Shown: positions 29,985 through 40,417, numbered from the stretch's first letter. The stretch: 64,000 nucleotides of DNA from Myxococcales bacterium (GCA_016709545.1 JADJMO010000003.1:372001-436000), one strand, 5' to 3'. Numbers and translations: made by a program. The notes: a model not told the origin generated them from the sequence alone.

Positions 29985-31046
29985 TCAGAAGAGCACCGCC
30001 GACGACTCGAAGCCGACGAAGTACAGCACCGTCTTGTCGTCCTTCCTGCACAAGAGGGCGTTTCCCTTGAGCAAGGAGTAAGCCCCCCGGCCTGCCTCGC
30101 CGGTGCCGCTGCAGTCCTCGCCGGCGAGCAGGCAGCCGAACTTCAGCCGCCCCAAGGTCGCGAGGTTCAGATCCGCTCCCCAGCTCGACGTCGTGTCGCG
30201 CGTGCCATCCGAGGCCGAAGGCCCGTCCGCCCAGACACGGCTGTACTTGAAGCCTTGCAGCTCGTCGCCGGAGTAGCCCGCCACGCCGCCGCACTTGCTG
30301 ACACCAGAGCTGAAGCCGTCCTTCTGCTTGGCAGGCATGCTGACGCCAGGGCACTTCTTGAGCTGGCCGTCGGTCCACGGACCAGACAGCTGGAGCTCGA
30401 ACGGACCGACCTTCAGGCCGCCCGCGCCAGCCTTCGTCTTCACGTCGCCCTTCTCCGCCATCAGGTCAGGCGTCGTGGCGTCGCAGCACTTCTTGCCTCC
30501 CGGCGGCTGGGTGAGCTGGGGCGCGAAGCCATCCCCGAAGTCGACCGGGGCGACATCATCGGCCGGACAGACGTAGGGTTGTTCCACGTAGGGGTCCTCG
30601 ATGTCGACGGTGGTGGTGCTCGGGAACCCAGCCGCCAGCGCCGTGAGCTCGACGACCTCAGCGTCGGCGCCAGCTACGGCGAGCGCGGTCGAGCCAGCCA
30701 GCAGCAGCTCGCCGAGTTCGCTCCCAGAAGCAGCGAGACGTCGGGTCGCACTGGTCGCGAGCCCCCCGACGGTGATGCCGACCTCGTAGGACCCCTTCCC
30801 CTGGGTGAAGCGCAGCTTCCGGAGCCCGTCCGTCGTGACGATCGTCGCCGAGAGCCGGTCGGCAATCGCCACCGCGAACGATCCGTCTGCGCGCGTCGAG
30901 ACCCGGTAGCTCAAGGCGCCCAGCGTCGGGCTGTCGACCACGCCAGTGATGGTGCGATCGACTGGCTGCGGATCGATGGCGCTGCCGCTGCACCCGACGA
31001 GGATGCTGGAGGCGCCGATGACGATGGTTGCAAAGCAGTTGCGCAT
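29985..31046 (-). CDS. lipoprotein of unknown function
   Basis: The ATG at 31046 gives 353 residues with the leader CFATIVIGASSILVGCSG and a good ribosome site (GAGGAG) upstream. A beta-rich N-terminal part (ITGVVDSPTLGALSYRVSTR) is followed by an acidic segment, then a Cys-containing domain with KKCCDAT, GVSKCGG, FGCLLAGEDCSG and LLCRKDDKTV. The even number of Cys in the C-terminal part suggests disulfides outside the cytoplasm. It is the third gene of a minus-strand unit headed by 31950 and read from a sigma-54-type promoter. No family is recognised. Confidence 0.7.
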   Translation of the reverse strand: MRNCFATIVIGASSILVGCSGSAIDPQPVDRTITGVVDSPTLGALSYRVSTRADGSFAVAIADRLSATIVTTDGLRKLRFTQGKGSYEVGITVGGLATSATRRLAASGSELGELLLAGSTALAVAGADAEVVELTALAAGFPSTTTVDIEDPYVEQPYVCPADDVAPVDFGDGFAPQLTQPPGGKKCCDATTPDLMAEKGDVKTKAGAGGLKVGPFELQLSGPWTDGQLKKCPGVSMPAKQKDGFSSGVSKCGGVAGYSGDELQGFKYSRVWADGPSASDGTRDTTSSWGADLNLATLGRLKFGCLLAGEDCSGTGEAGRGAYSLLKGNALLCRKDDKTVLYFVGFESSAVLF

Positions 31047-31057
31047 GGTTCCGCTCC

Positions 31058-31249
31058 TCACTTCTTCTTCTCCTCGATGTCCTTGATCTCCTTCTCGATG
31101 TCGTCGGGGATCTTGTTCTCGAGCTTGGCGTCCTTGAGCTCCTCGGCCTTCGGCTTGTCTCCGCAGCCCGTGAGCACCGGCATCGAAACGCAGAGCGTCG
31201 CCACAGAAAACGCGGTCAGAACCACGGACTTGATGACATGGATGCGCAT
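31058..31249 (-). CDS. small lipoprotein
   Basis: The ATG at 31249 (MRIHVIK) is preceded by GGAGAA at the right distance, so it is preferred to a GTG 15 bases upstream. The 63-residue product has a signal ending VLTGCGD and a short mature part that is nearly all Lys, Glu and Asp (KAEELKDAKLENK and on), predicted as one charged helix. It resembles small outer-membrane lipoproteins with a single helix. It lies between two other lipoprotein genes with 11-base gaps on both sides. Confidence 0.72.
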   Translation of the reverse strand: MRIHVIKSVVLTAFSVATLCVSMPVLTGCGDKPKAEELKDAKLENKIPDDIEKEIKDIEEKKK

Positions 31250-31260
31250 GGTGATTCTCC

Positions 31261-31950
31261 TCACTTCTTCTCGAGTCCGCCCTTGACGAGAACGCCGCCT
31301 CTGTTGTCACCAGAGCCGGAGTAGATGATGAGCGCGCCATTGGCGCCGAAGATGATGGTGCGATCTCCGATGCCAGGCAGGCTGCCGCCGAAGCCGATGC
31401 CGCCGGCACCGTTGAACACCGTTCCACCAGCCTTGTCGTCGATGGCCCGGATCACCGACGAACCCTTGGCGGTAGCCGTCCCGTCGCAGTTCAGCGTGAC
31501 CGTGACGTTGGCGATCTCGATCCAGGCGAGTCCCGCATCGAACTCGGCCTTCATCGTGTAGGTCGGGGGATCGGTCGACACGGTCCCGATGGTGACGCGC
31601 AGATCTTGGTTTCCGGTGACCTCCCCGTAGATGGGCAGGCTGAACGAGACCGGCACCGAGACGATGCCGGTGAACGTGCCGTTCGGCGGGTTGGTCCACT
31701 TGCACTTTGCCGGCGGTGGCGGGTCTGCCGGCTTGGCCGGCGCCGCGGGTTCGGTCGGTGTGACTGGCGTCGTCGGCTCGGTGGCCGTCGGCGGCTCCGC
31801 GTAGGCCGCCTCGGCTCCGTCGGCGACGACGGCCGTCGTCGTGGAGGCGACCGGACTGGACTCGTCGATGGCATCGAATGAGCACGCCGTACTCGGCAGA
31901 CCGATCGCTACGACGGTCGCCAGCATCCTGATGTCTTGGAACCTTGTCAT
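31261..31950 (-). CDS. lipoprotein with Pro/Thr spacer
   Basis: The ATG at 31950 (MTRFQDIRML), with a purine-rich ribosome site, gives 229 residues. The leader ends GLPSTACSF; then comes a long Ala/Thr/Pro spacer and a compact beta-rich domain starting at KCKWTNPPNGTFTG. The end is Gly-rich (GGIGFGGSLPGIGDR). It is the first gene of the minus-strand lipoprotein unit; a sigma-54-type promoter lies about 107 bases upstream of its start. Function unknown. Confidence 0.7.
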   Translation of the reverse strand: MTRFQDIRMLATVVAIGLPSTACSFDAIDESSPVASTTTAVVADGAEAAYAEPPTATEPTTPVTPTEPAAPAKPADPPPPAKCKWTNPPNGTFTGIVSVPVSFSLPIYGEVTGNQDLRVTIGTVSTDPPTYTMKAEFDAGLAWIEIANVTVTLNCDGTATAKGSSVIRAIDDKAGGTVFNGAGGIGFGGSLPGIGDRTIIFGANGALIIYSGSGDNRGGVLVKGGLEKK

Positions 31951-32067
31951 GGTTGGCCTTTCCTTCTCACGGCACCCTTCGCCGGCGAGGTCAGGGACCT
32001 CTTGGTGGGTGACGCCGACACGAGGCCTCGGGAAGGCCCGGGCGGTTGATGGAGTGGCAACCCTCTG

Positions 32068-32083
32068 AGCAGTCGTCGTGCCA
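32068..32083 (-). promoter_or_regulatory. sigma-54 (-24/-12) promoter of the minus-strand lipoprotein unit
   Basis: On the minus strand the sequence is TGGCACGACGACTGCT, against the consensus TGGCACG-N4-TTGCW: the GG and GC pairs are at the exact 10-base spacing and only one conserved T differs. The start of transcription would be near 32057, about 107 bases before the ATG at 31950. Confidence 0.68.
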
Positions 32084-32235
32084 ACACGAATGCGGCTTGC
32101 GCCGACTTGCAGGTGCGCAGCGCGCGGCGGTGGCGAGCGGCCTTGGTGCGTCGCCTCGTCACAAGTTGAGCACGATGGGCACAACACGCGCGCCGGCGCG
32201 GCGGCCCAGACCGGCGCTCGTGCGATCGCCTGTGT

Positions 32236-32251
32236 CGGCACGCGGACTGCA
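32236..32251 (+). promoter_or_regulatory. sigma-54 (-24/-12) promoter of the plus-strand lipoprotein gene
   Basis: CGGCACGCGGACTGCA matches the minus-strand element at 13 of 16 positions, and both are preceded by GTGT. The GG/GC spacing is right. Transcription would begin near 32262, leaving about 26 bases with a CGGAG ribosome site before the ATG at 32288. Confidence 0.65.
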
Positions 32252-32287
32252 GTCGGCCGAAGTCACCCCACTCACTCGGAGTAGCCC

Positions 32288-33165
32288 ATGAACAGTATCC
32301 GTCCGCTCGTTCTCTCGCTGCCGTTCGCCCTCGCCCTCGCGTGCTCGAGCCCGAGTCCAGTGGAGAGGCTGTCGACCAGCGCGAGCGAGCTCACCACCGA
32401 TGACCTGAAGAAGTGCGGATTCCCGGTCGGCGCCTGCGGTGCGCCGTTCGAGTCGAAGTCGGATCCGCCGGACGTCAAGGATCTCAAGTGCAGCGAGTTC
32501 GGTGCTACGACGTCAACAAGATCGTCCCTGACAAGACCGATCCAAAGAAGTTCACCATTCCGGCGACCGCCTACGTGGAGTGCAAGGCCACGCTCCCGTT
32601 ATGTTTCGGGCTCGGTGAGGACATCGTGGCCAGCGACGAAGCCAAGAAGGGAAAGTGCAATGCCTGGGCGGGCCCGTCGGCGAACGGCGCCGGCCTCCCG
32701 AAAGAGCCGAAGCCCGGCTGTTCGAACCTCGGCGTCTGGAACTGCATTCGTGCCGGTGGCCTCGGCAACGGCAACATCCTCTACGTCACCGACCCGAACT
32801 CCGCCACGGTGACCCCGACGCGCGCCGCCACTTGCTCGGAGATCGGTGCCATCTTCGGCAGTGGGGCGAATCCGGCGGGGCCGGGCAAGGGGGACCCCAC
32901 CGACACCAAGAAGTTCCACTGGAAGAAGGGTTCGGAGCTCAAGTGCAAGGGGGTGAAGATGACCGCAGCGCTCACGCCCACGACTCCTGGCAGCGTGCTG
33001 GGGACGGCCACGAGCGAGTCGGCGGCGGTCTCCGAGCTTGTCGGTACCAGCGCCTTCGGCGACGGCGACTGCGCGGAGTTCGAGGAGGTGCCGACGTGCA
33101 CTGGGGAGGAGGTGGATTGCTCGCTCGTCGACTGCAGCACCGTGAGCGACGAGTGTGCCCCCTGA
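32288..33165 (+). CDS. Cys-rich lipoprotein (frame change near 32505)
   Basis: The start at 32288 encodes a leader ending FALALACSSPS, then KKCGFPVGACGAPF. At 32500-32508 one base is missing (TTCGG-TGC), and the frame continues as CYDVNKIVPDKTDPKKF to the TGA at 33165, about 292 residues. The mature domain has many Cys (ECKATLPLCFG, KPGCSNLGVWNC, ATCSEIG, ELKCKG, EEVDCSLVDCSTVSDEC), so an extracytoplasmic disulfide-bonded protein is likely. It is divergent from the three-gene lipoprotein unit and has its own sigma-54-type promoter. No family is recognised. Confidence 0.72.
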
Positions 33166-33169
33166 TTGG

Positions 33170-34552
<1,383 letters not shown>

Positions 34553-34593
34553 ATAGGCGATCCGAGGGAAGGTCGCTCGCGTATCCTCGCGAC

Positions 34594-36939
34594 ATGGGCC
34601 GCAGCAGCAGTGGTCGGAGCGCGCCGCTGCCCCTCTTGCGCGAGAGTCCCCGCTTCCTCTGCGAGCTCGGTCGCGGAGGCATGGGCGTGGTGAGCCTGGC
34701 CGTGACCTTGGGCCCGGCCGGCTTTCACAAGCTGAAGGTGGTCAAGAAGCTGCACGACGAGCTGAGCTCGGACGCGGCCGTCGTCGCGATGTTCCTCGAC
34801 GAGGCGCGGGTCAGTGCCGCGCTCCACCACCCCAACATCGTCCAGATCAACGAGGTCGGCTTCGATGGCCGGAGCCCGTGGCTCGAGATGGAGTACCTCG
34901 AAGGTCTCGGCTGGGACGTCGTACGCAACCAGGCATTGCCGAGCCTGGAGATGTGCGTCTGGGTCATCGGTCAGGTGCTCGAGGGCCTCCAGTACGCGCA
35001 TGAGGCGTGCGCCGCCGACGGGCGAAGCCTCGGCCTCGTGCATCGCGACGTCTCACCGCACAACGTGGTGGTCACCTACGACGGCGCCGTCAAGCTCGTG
35101 GATTTCGGGATCGCGAAGGCGATCGACCGCCTGAGCGACACCGCGGCTGGGGTGGTCAAGGGCAAGCCGACCTACATGGCGCCAGAGCAGGCAGCAGGGG
35201 AGCCGGTCGATCGCAGAGCCGACATCTTCGCCGTCGGCGTCATGCTCTGGGAGGCGATGACCCGCCGACGCCTCTGGGCCGGGCTCGAGGAGCCCGTGTT
35301 GCTTTCTCGGCTTCGAAGAGGGGACTACCCGCGTCCTTCGTCCGTGGCCGACGTGCCCCCCGATCTCGAGGCGACCTGCCTGCGGGCGATGGCTGCCGAT
35401 CCGAGCGACCGCTACTCGACGGCCGCCGAGATGCAGCTCGACATCGATGCCTGGCTCGAGAAGACCCCGAGTCGGATCGGACATCGGGCACTCTCGAACC
35501 ACCTCCAGACCACGTTCGCGGAGCGGAGGGCCGCGCGACGCAGAGAGATCGAGCAACGGCTCCTGCGTCTCGACAGCACGCTCGAAGGCCCGGCGCGCGC
35601 GCATCGGCCCACGGCGAGCACCACCTTGCCGGCACCGAGCGACCCGACCTCCACTCGAACCGTCCACGAGGGCTCGATCGAGCAGGCGGTGGCCAGGGTG
35701 TTCGAGCTGTCGGTGAGCCCAGCCAAGCACGACCTGGACGCGCTCGTCGCCGAGGCGAGCGCCGTCGCCGCGCGGGCACCGGGCGGGACGTCGACCGGTC
35801 TCGCCCACCTCGCCATCGCGCGGGCCCAGCGGCTCCGCGGTGACAACGCTGCTCTCGCCGCGGCCGGCGCCGTCGCTGCGCAGAACCTGCCTGACGGGAG
35901 TGCCACCTGGTTCGAGGCCGTGGCCGACGCCGCGCTCGGCCACGGCCGCCTCGGAGACCTCGCCGGGCTGGAACGCTGGGCGTGGCGAGCCTCCGAGGTC
36001 GGCGACGACGGCAGTGCCGAGGCGGCCGAGGCGCGGGCGCTCTCGCTCTGTCGCATCGCGATCGACCTGTTCTATGTCGGTGCCTCCGACCTCGCGCTCC
36101 GCCTCGCGGCCCAGCTCGACGCCTTGCTACCTCCGCTACCGCCCCACGTCGTCGGCGCGCGCGCGCATGCACGCGCCGTCCCCGCGCTGATCGCCGGCCG
36201 TCTCGAGGAGGCGCTGCGGCTGTTCTCCGAATCGGCGGAGGCTTTCGCCCACGCGGGGGCGCTCGAGCGACGGAGCATAGAGCTGAACAACGTGGCCTTC
36301 GTGATGCTCGAACTCGGGCTGTTCGAGCCCGCGGCGCCCACGCTCGAAGAGGCGCTGCGTCTCGGCCGAACGCTGGGCGTCGGCCCTGTGGAAGCCGGTG
36401 CGCGCGCCACGATGGCCCTCTGTCAGCTGCGCCTGGGCCGTCCGCGGGAGGCCATCGAGCTCGCGTGCGAAGCCGTCGCCTACGCCGAGACGCAGGGCAT
36501 TCCGCGCTTTGTCGGTGCAGCGCACCTCTACGAGGGCCTGGCTCGGCTCGCGCTCGGCGAGACGACCGGCGCCGAGACGGCGGTGAGCGCCGCCATCGCC
36601 GACTTCGCCGCGACCCCCGCCTATCGTGCGTTCGCGCTCGGGGTCCGGGCCCGCATTCGACTGCAAGGACCCGAGCCTGCCAGCGCCGGGGCCGACGCGC
36701 GCGCGGCGATGGCGCTCCTCCGTCAGCTCGGCGGGCTCGAGGCCGGTGAGTGCCTGGTGCGCCTGAGCCACATCGAGGTGCTGGAGACGGAGGGACGCGC
36801 TGCGGATGCGCGTCGCGCCGCGAGCATCGCCCAGAACCAGATCCGGCTGCGCGCGACTGCCATCCTGGACCCCTTCATCCGAGCGCAGTTCATGGCGATT
36901 CCCGAGCACACCGCCGTGCTGGCGAAGGCCGCTTCATGA
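34594..36939 (+). CDS. Ser/Thr protein kinase with TPR-like C-terminal half
   Basis: 781 residues. The kinase domain (about 20-290) has glycine loop LGRGGMGVVSLA at 25-36, Lys in LKVVKKL, catalytic VHRDVSPHNVVV, VDFGIAK and the activation-segment end YMAPEQA. After an Arg-rich linker the rest is a helical solenoid of TPR type (for example LAHLAIARAQRLRGDNAAL and LALGETTGAETAVSAAI). No membrane segment is present, so it is a cytoplasmic kinase with a protein-interaction platform, a common myxobacterial design. The ATG at 34594 is the first after the divergent activator gene, 41 bases away. Its stop overlaps the next start by four bases (ATGA). Confidence 0.92.
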   Translation: MGRSSSGRSAPLPLLRESPRFLCELGRGGMGVVSLAVTLGPAGFHKLKVVKKLHDELSSDAAVVAMFLDEARVSAALHHPNIVQINEVGFDGRSPWLEMEYLEGLGWDVVRNQALPSLEMCVWVIGQVLEGLQYAHEACAADGRSLGLVHRDVSPHNVVVTYDGAVKLVDFGIAKAIDRLSDTAAGVVKGKPTYMAPEQAAGEPVDRRADIFAVGVMLWEAMTRRRLWAGLEEPVLLSRLRRGDYPRPSSVADVPPDLEATCLRAMAADPSDRYSTAAEMQLDIDAWLEKTPSRIGHRALSNHLQTTFAERRAARRREIEQRLLRLDSTLEGPARAHRPTASTTLPAPSDPTSTRTVHEGSIEQAVARVFELSVSPAKHDLDALVAEASAVAARAPGGTSTGLAHLAIARAQRLRGDNAALAAAGAVAAQNLPDGSATWFEAVADAALGHGRLGDLAGLERWAWRASEVGDDGSAEAAEARALSLCRIAIDLFYVGASDLALRLAAQLDALLPPLPPHVVGARAHARAVPALIAGRLEEALRLFSESAEAFAHAGALERRSIELNNVAFVMLELGLFEPAAPTLEEALRLGRTLGVGPVEAGARATMALCQLRLGRPREAIELACEAVAYAETQGIPRFVGAAHLYEGLARLALGETTGAETAVSAAIADFAATPAYRAFALGVRARIRLQGPEPASAGADARAAMALLRQLGGLEAGECLVRLSHIEVLETEGRAADARRAASIAQNQIRLRATAILDPFIRAQFMAIPEHTAVLAKAAS

Positions 36940-37421
36940 AGCCGCCGCGCGCGCCGTTCGACAGCTGGCCGGCGCACCGGCCGCTCGGCGAGTTCGGCCA
37001 CGCCTGGTGGGCCGAGCCCGCCGTGCTCGTGTTCCAGAGCGCGGTCCCGCACGCCGACGTCGCCGGGGCGATCGCGCTGCAGGACCTGATCGACGACGTC
37101 CGCGCCGCGGCGGCCCCCACCATCCAGGCCGAAGGCGGCCTCGTCTGCATCCACGATTTTCGCTCCCTGAAGACGCACGACAGCGCTGCCCGCGCGAAGT
37201 TCGTGGAGCGGATGCGGCGGAGACCGAAGGGCTACCTGCGCGCGGCGGTGGTCGTGCTCGACACGCAGAACCGGTTCCTGCGGCTCGCGATCGAGACCGC
37301 CAACCTCGTCGCCGCCACGTTCGCGAGTGGGAGGGTCGAGGTGGTGAGCACCCCCGTCGACGCCATCGCGCGCACCAATGCGCGACCGGGACGACCCGGC
37401 GCACGCTTCCCGGGGACGTGA
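36936..37421 (+). CDS. hypothetical protein translationally coupled to the kinase
   Basis: 161 residues. The ATG overlaps the kinase stop (ATGA), a classic sign of coupled translation. It alternates beta strands and helices (AVLVFQSAV, GLVCIHDFRSLKTHDS, RAAVVVLDTQNRFLRLA, RVEVVSTPVDAI), a layout similar to STAS or SpoIIAA-like domains, but I cannot assign it with confidence. The product may be an effector or substrate of the kinase. The next gene overlaps by one base. Confidence 0.65.
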   Translation: MKPPRAPFDSWPAHRPLGEFGHAWWAEPAVLVFQSAVPHADVAGAIALQDLIDDVRAAAAPTIQAEGGLVCIHDFRSLKTHDSAARAKFVERMRRRPKGYLRAAVVVLDTQNRFLRLAIETANLVAATFASGRVEVVSTPVDAIARTNARPGRPGARFPGT

Positions 37422-38158
37422 TGGACGTTCGACGCGCGCTCGAGGAGGTCATGTTCCGCGCCGCCTGGCGCGAGCCCGGCTGCGTCGTCGTCGACACGCC
37501 GAGCCTCGCCCAGGTCGTCACCCCCGCGATCCCGTTTGCCCATGCGAACGCGGTCTATCGATTCGTCGACGACGATCTCGAGGGGGCGCTCGCCGCGTTC
37601 GGAGATCGACCGTTCCGGTTCCTCGTGACACCGAGCGCGCGACCGACCGACCTCGCCCGGCAGCTCGTCGCCCGAGGGCTCGAGCTCACGAGCGAGCTCG
37701 CCGCGATGTGGGCGCCGACGGCCACGCCGATCGCCGTCCCCACCGACGTCGTGGTCGAGCCGCTGCGCGCCGAGACCCTCGAAGAGTACTGCGCGACCAG
37801 CATCGCCGGCTGGTCGATGAGCGAAGCGCAGGGCGCGAACCTCCGTCGCTCGGTCGCCGTCTATTCCAGGCTCGATGCCTACCGGGGGTTCCTCGCTCGG
37901 GTAGGGGGTGTGGCCGTGGGCGCCGGTCTCGTGCGCATCTACGAAGACGGCGTGGGCTACCTGCAAGGCAGCTCCGTCCACCCGGCGTGGCGCGGGCGCG
38001 GGGTCTACCGGGCGCTCGTCGCCCACCGCATGCAGGTGATCCGCGAGGCGGGCGCCGCGGTCGGGTTGATCCATGCCCGCACCACCAGCTCCGCCCCGAT
38101 CTGTGCGCGCCTCGGGTTCCGGACCGAGTTCCAGTCCGCGTCGTACGACCGGACCTGA
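37421..38158 (+). CDS. GNAT-family N-acetyltransferase
   Basis: 245 residues. The C-terminal half is a GNAT fold: GFLARVGGVAVGAGLVRIYEDGVGYLQ, then the acetyl-CoA loop SVHPAWRGRGVYRALV (R-G-R-G) and the last strand AICARLGF-type (APICARLGFRTEF). The N-terminal half looks like a diverged second GNAT domain. It is the third gene of the kinase operon, starting within the stop codon of the previous gene. The acceptor is unknown, and protein or small-molecule acetylation are both possible. Confidence 0.83.
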   Translation: MDVRRALEEVMFRAAWREPGCVVVDTPSLAQVVTPAIPFAHANAVYRFVDDDLEGALAAFGDRPFRFLVTPSARPTDLARQLVARGLELTSELAAMWAPTATPIAVPTDVVVEPLRAETLEEYCATSIAGWSMSEAQGANLRRSVAVYSRLDAYRGFLARVGGVAVGAGLVRIYEDGVGYLQGSSVHPAWRGRGVYRALVAHRMQVIREAGAAVGLIHARTTSSAPICARLGFRTEFQSASYDRT

Positions 38159-38168
38159 CCTGTCGACG

Positions 38169-38744
38169 TCAGATCACGACGGGCGCCTCGTCGTCGAAGC
38201 CGTATCCGTCCCAGATCATGCCGCGCTCGAGGTGCGCGAGCCAACCCGGGTCGCTCACCGTCACCGTCAGCACGGCGGCCGGCAGCCCCGCGAATCGCTG
38301 CGCACCCGTGCGCCGATAGGCGGCGTCGACCGCGTCGTAGTACGCCCGGGAAGCGGCCGCGTGCACAGGACCGGCGCTGCGACCGAGGCCCGCGCGATGG
38401 AGCCCGTCGGGGTCGGGGCGCACGGCGAGCGGTGGGACGTTGCGAAACGGTCCATAGGCGACGTCGGTGATCGGCTGCAGGCGCGCGGCCGCGCTGGGCG
38501 GTGGACCGCTCGCGCCCCAGTCGATGAGCTCGTCGGCGGTGAAGGGCGTGGGGCCGTCGATGCGGCGAGGCCAGGGGCGGCCGGGCGCGGCGTAGACCTG
38601 CGTGGAGAACGGCTCGAACAGCAGGCACGCGGCGAACAGCCTCGAGACCGTGAAGCATCCGGCCTCGCAGACCGACACGAGATCGAACGAGACCTTGGTC
38701 GGCGCGACGTCGAGGACCGTCACGGCGTACAGCGGCGAGCTCAT
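38169..38744 (-). CDS. hypothetical protein
   Basis: 191 residues from the ATG at 38744 (MSSPLYAVTVLDVAPTKVSF). It is beta-rich at the start, then Pro-rich, with RAYYDAVDAAYRRTG and a closing LERGMIWDGYGFDDEAPVVI. There is no signal peptide or known motif. It is convergent with the acetyltransferase gene (10 bases) and divergent from the following lipoprotein gene. Confidence 0.55.
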   Translation of the reverse strand: MSSPLYAVTVLDVAPTKVSFDLVSVCEAGCFTVSRLFAACLLFEPFSTQVYAAPGRPWPRRIDGPTPFTADELIDWGASGPPPSAAARLQPITDVAYGPFRNVPPLAVRPDPDGLHRAGLGRSAGPVHAAASRAYYDAVDAAYRRTGAQRFAGLPAAVLTVTVSDPGWLAHLERGMIWDGYGFDDEAPVVI

Positions 38745-38865
38745 GCCCCGCGAGCTTAGCCTGTCGTTCGCCCACACGCCGCGTGCCGTCGGACACGCTC
38801 GTTCGCGGCCCCGAGCCGAAAACCCGGCGTGCCGGCGGTGGTCCAAGGCTTGCCACGTTGCGGAC

Positions 38866-39588
38866 ATGCGTCGCTCGCTGCTCCTCGCCTCCCTGTTCGT
38901 CGCTTCGTGTGCACAGCCCTCCACCGAGCCTGCCGGCGCCGACCCGGTCGACGCTCGCCCCGCGGTGCCGGAGGTCGCGAGTGACCCCACCGACGCCGCG
39001 GCGTCGGAGGTTGCGCCGCCATCGTCAGAATCGATGGTGGCACCCCCTGTCGCCCCGACCGCGACCCCTGCCGTGCCCTCCGCCCGGCCGCCCGTCGCGG
39101 GCACCGACGTCCACGCCGTGGCCGACGAGGCCCTGCGCCTGATCGCCGCCCGCGACGTGCGCGCGCTCTCGGCGATGGTGCACCCCAAGTGGGGCGTCCG
39201 CTTCACCCCTTACAGCTACGTCGACACGACGACGAACGTCGTCCTCACCCGTGCCCAGCTCGAGTCGGCGATGACCGACCCGACCGTGCGTACCTGGGGG
39301 AGCTACGACGGTCGCGGCGATCCCATCCGCGCCACCGCGGCCGGCTACTGGTCGGAGTTCGTCTGGAACAAGGACTACGCGAAGTCGAAGCCGCTCTTCG
39401 ATGCGCGGCGTGGTGGCGGCCTCGCGGGCGACAACGCCGCGACGGTCTACCCCGGCGCCCACGTGGTCGAGTGGTACGTCCCGGCGCGCCCGGACTGGCT
39501 CGACTGGGGCGCGCTGCGGCTCGTGTTCGCGCCCGACGCGACGCGCTGGTGGCTGGTCGGGGTCATCCACGATCAGTGGGTGATCTGA
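38866..39588 (+). CDS. lipoprotein of unknown function
   Basis: 240 residues. The leader MRRSLLLASLFVASCAQPS has a clear lipobox, followed by about 55 residues of Pro/Ala/Ser/Val spacer. The folded domain (from about residue 80) has HAVADEALRLIAARDVRALSAMVHPKWGVRFTPY and ends WWLVGVIHDQWVI, which resembles NTF2-like or SnoaL-like small domains but without firm motifs. Its last 16 bases overlap the 3' end of the convergent YhhN gene. Confidence 0.68.
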   Translation: MRRSLLLASLFVASCAQPSTEPAGADPVDARPAVPEVASDPTDAAASEVAPPSSESMVAPPVAPTATPAVPSARPPVAGTDVHAVADEALRLIAARDVRALSAMVHPKWGVRFTPYSYVDTTTNVVLTRAQLESAMTDPTVRTWGSYDGRGDPIRATAAGYWSEFVWNKDYAKSKPLFDARRGGGLAGDNAATVYPGAHVVEWYVPARPDWLDWGALRLVFAPDATRWWLVGVIHDQWVI

Positions 39589-40286
39589 CCGCGCCGGTGC
39601 CGCGCGACGGCGGACGCCGCGATGGCCCACTGGCCGAGCCAGTAGGTGGTCATGATCGCGAGGCGCCACGCCGTGCTCGTGCGGAGGGGCTCGCCGACGA
39701 GGTGCCCGCCGAAGCGTCCGACCGCGATGAGCGAGTCGCTGACCGTGAACGTCACGGCGCCGAGGAGGGCGAGGTGCGCGCTCCTTCGCTCCGGGTGTCC
39801 TAGCCGGGCCGCGGCGCGCCAGACCATCGTGCAGATCACCGCGGTGTAGACCGCGACGGGGACCGTCATGGGGCCGAGTCCGCGGAGGAGCAGCGCGAGG
39901 AGCGTCGCGCCGTAGGCATACGCGGCCACGGCGCGGAGCGGCGCGAGCGCGCGCGTGTCGGTGACGTACGCCAGCACGTAGAAGACGTGCGCGACGAGGA
40001 ACGACACGAGCCCGTACAGGAACAGTCCGCGGGGCGACGCCTCGAGGAGCATGTCGCCGACGAGCGAGCACGCGAGGCCCGCGAGCAGCATGCGCCGGTA
40101 GGGGTCGGCGGGCGCGGCGCGCCACACCCAGACGCCGAGCAAGACGACCGGCCAGGGCTTGCTCGCGAGCCGCAGGCCGTGGTGCTGGAGGAGCGCGCCC
40201 GCGGCGAACAGCGCGGCCGCGACGAGCGCGAGCGCGAGGAGCCATCGACCGTCGACGGCGCTGCCAGGGCGGGGGTCTCGGGTCAC
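39573..40286 (-). CDS. YhhN-family membrane protein (lysoplasmalogenase-like)
   Basis: 237 residues with about eight membrane helices. The family signs are SKPWPVVLLGVWVW, LAGLACSLVGDMLL, GLVSFLVAHVFYVLAY, FTVSDSLIAVGRF and a closing TTYWLGQWAIAAS, matching the YhhN/TMEM86 family, whose mammalian members hydrolyse the vinyl ether bond of lysoplasmalogens. Myxobacteria make plasmalogen-type ether lipids, so the activity is plausible here. The GTG at 40286 overlaps the stop of a 34-codon frame upstream (GTGA), which supports that start. Confidence 0.82.
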   Translation of the reverse strand: MTRDPRPGSAVDGRWLLALALVAAALFAAGALLQHHGLRLASKPWPVVLLGVWVWRAAPADPYRRMLLAGLACSLVGDMLLEASPRGLFLYGLVSFLVAHVFYVLAYVTDTRALAPLRAVAAYAYGATLLALLLRGLGPMTVPVAVYTAVICTMVWRAAARLGHPERRSAHLALLGAVTFTVSDSLIAVGRFGGHLVGEPLRTSTAWRLAIMTTYWLGQWAIAASAVARHRRGQITH

Positions 40287-40387
40287 TCCACGAGCCGCCG
40301 CTTCGTCTCGGTGATGTCCGCCACGAGCGCGCGGGCCTCGACGATCGGGGCCCCCTTCGAGGCCTTGGACGGCTGCTTCGCGCTCAT
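40283..40387 (-). CDS. 34-residue small protein coupled to the YhhN gene
   Basis: The frame starts at an ATG at 40387 (MSAKQPSKASKGAP), continues as IVEARALVADITETKRRLVE and ends in a TGA that overlaps the GTG start of the YhhN gene. The coupling and the helical, charged C-terminal half suggest a real small protein or leader peptide. There is no known family and it could be non-functional. Confidence 0.45.
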   Translation of the reverse strand: MSAKQPSKASKGAPIVEARALVADITETKRRLVE

Positions 40388-40417
40388 CGGGCGTGCCACG
40401 CGGGCAGTGTACCAGAC

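Larger units (their letters stand above)
31951..32287. other. divergent regulatory interval between lipoprotein genes
   Basis: This 337-base stretch has no convincing gene. It holds two -24/-12 type promoter elements pointing outwards (32068-32083 minus and 32236-32251 plus), with about 150 bases between them where an activator could bind. I looked for a strong inverted repeat as an enhancer and found only a weak one (TGCGC ... GCGCA near 32100). Confidence 0.6.

Noticed and set aside
38839..38854. TGGTCCAAGGCTTGCC as a sigma-54 promoter of the lipoprotein gene at 38866
   Set aside because: The -24 half is poor (TGGTCC) and the start of transcription would fall on the ATG.
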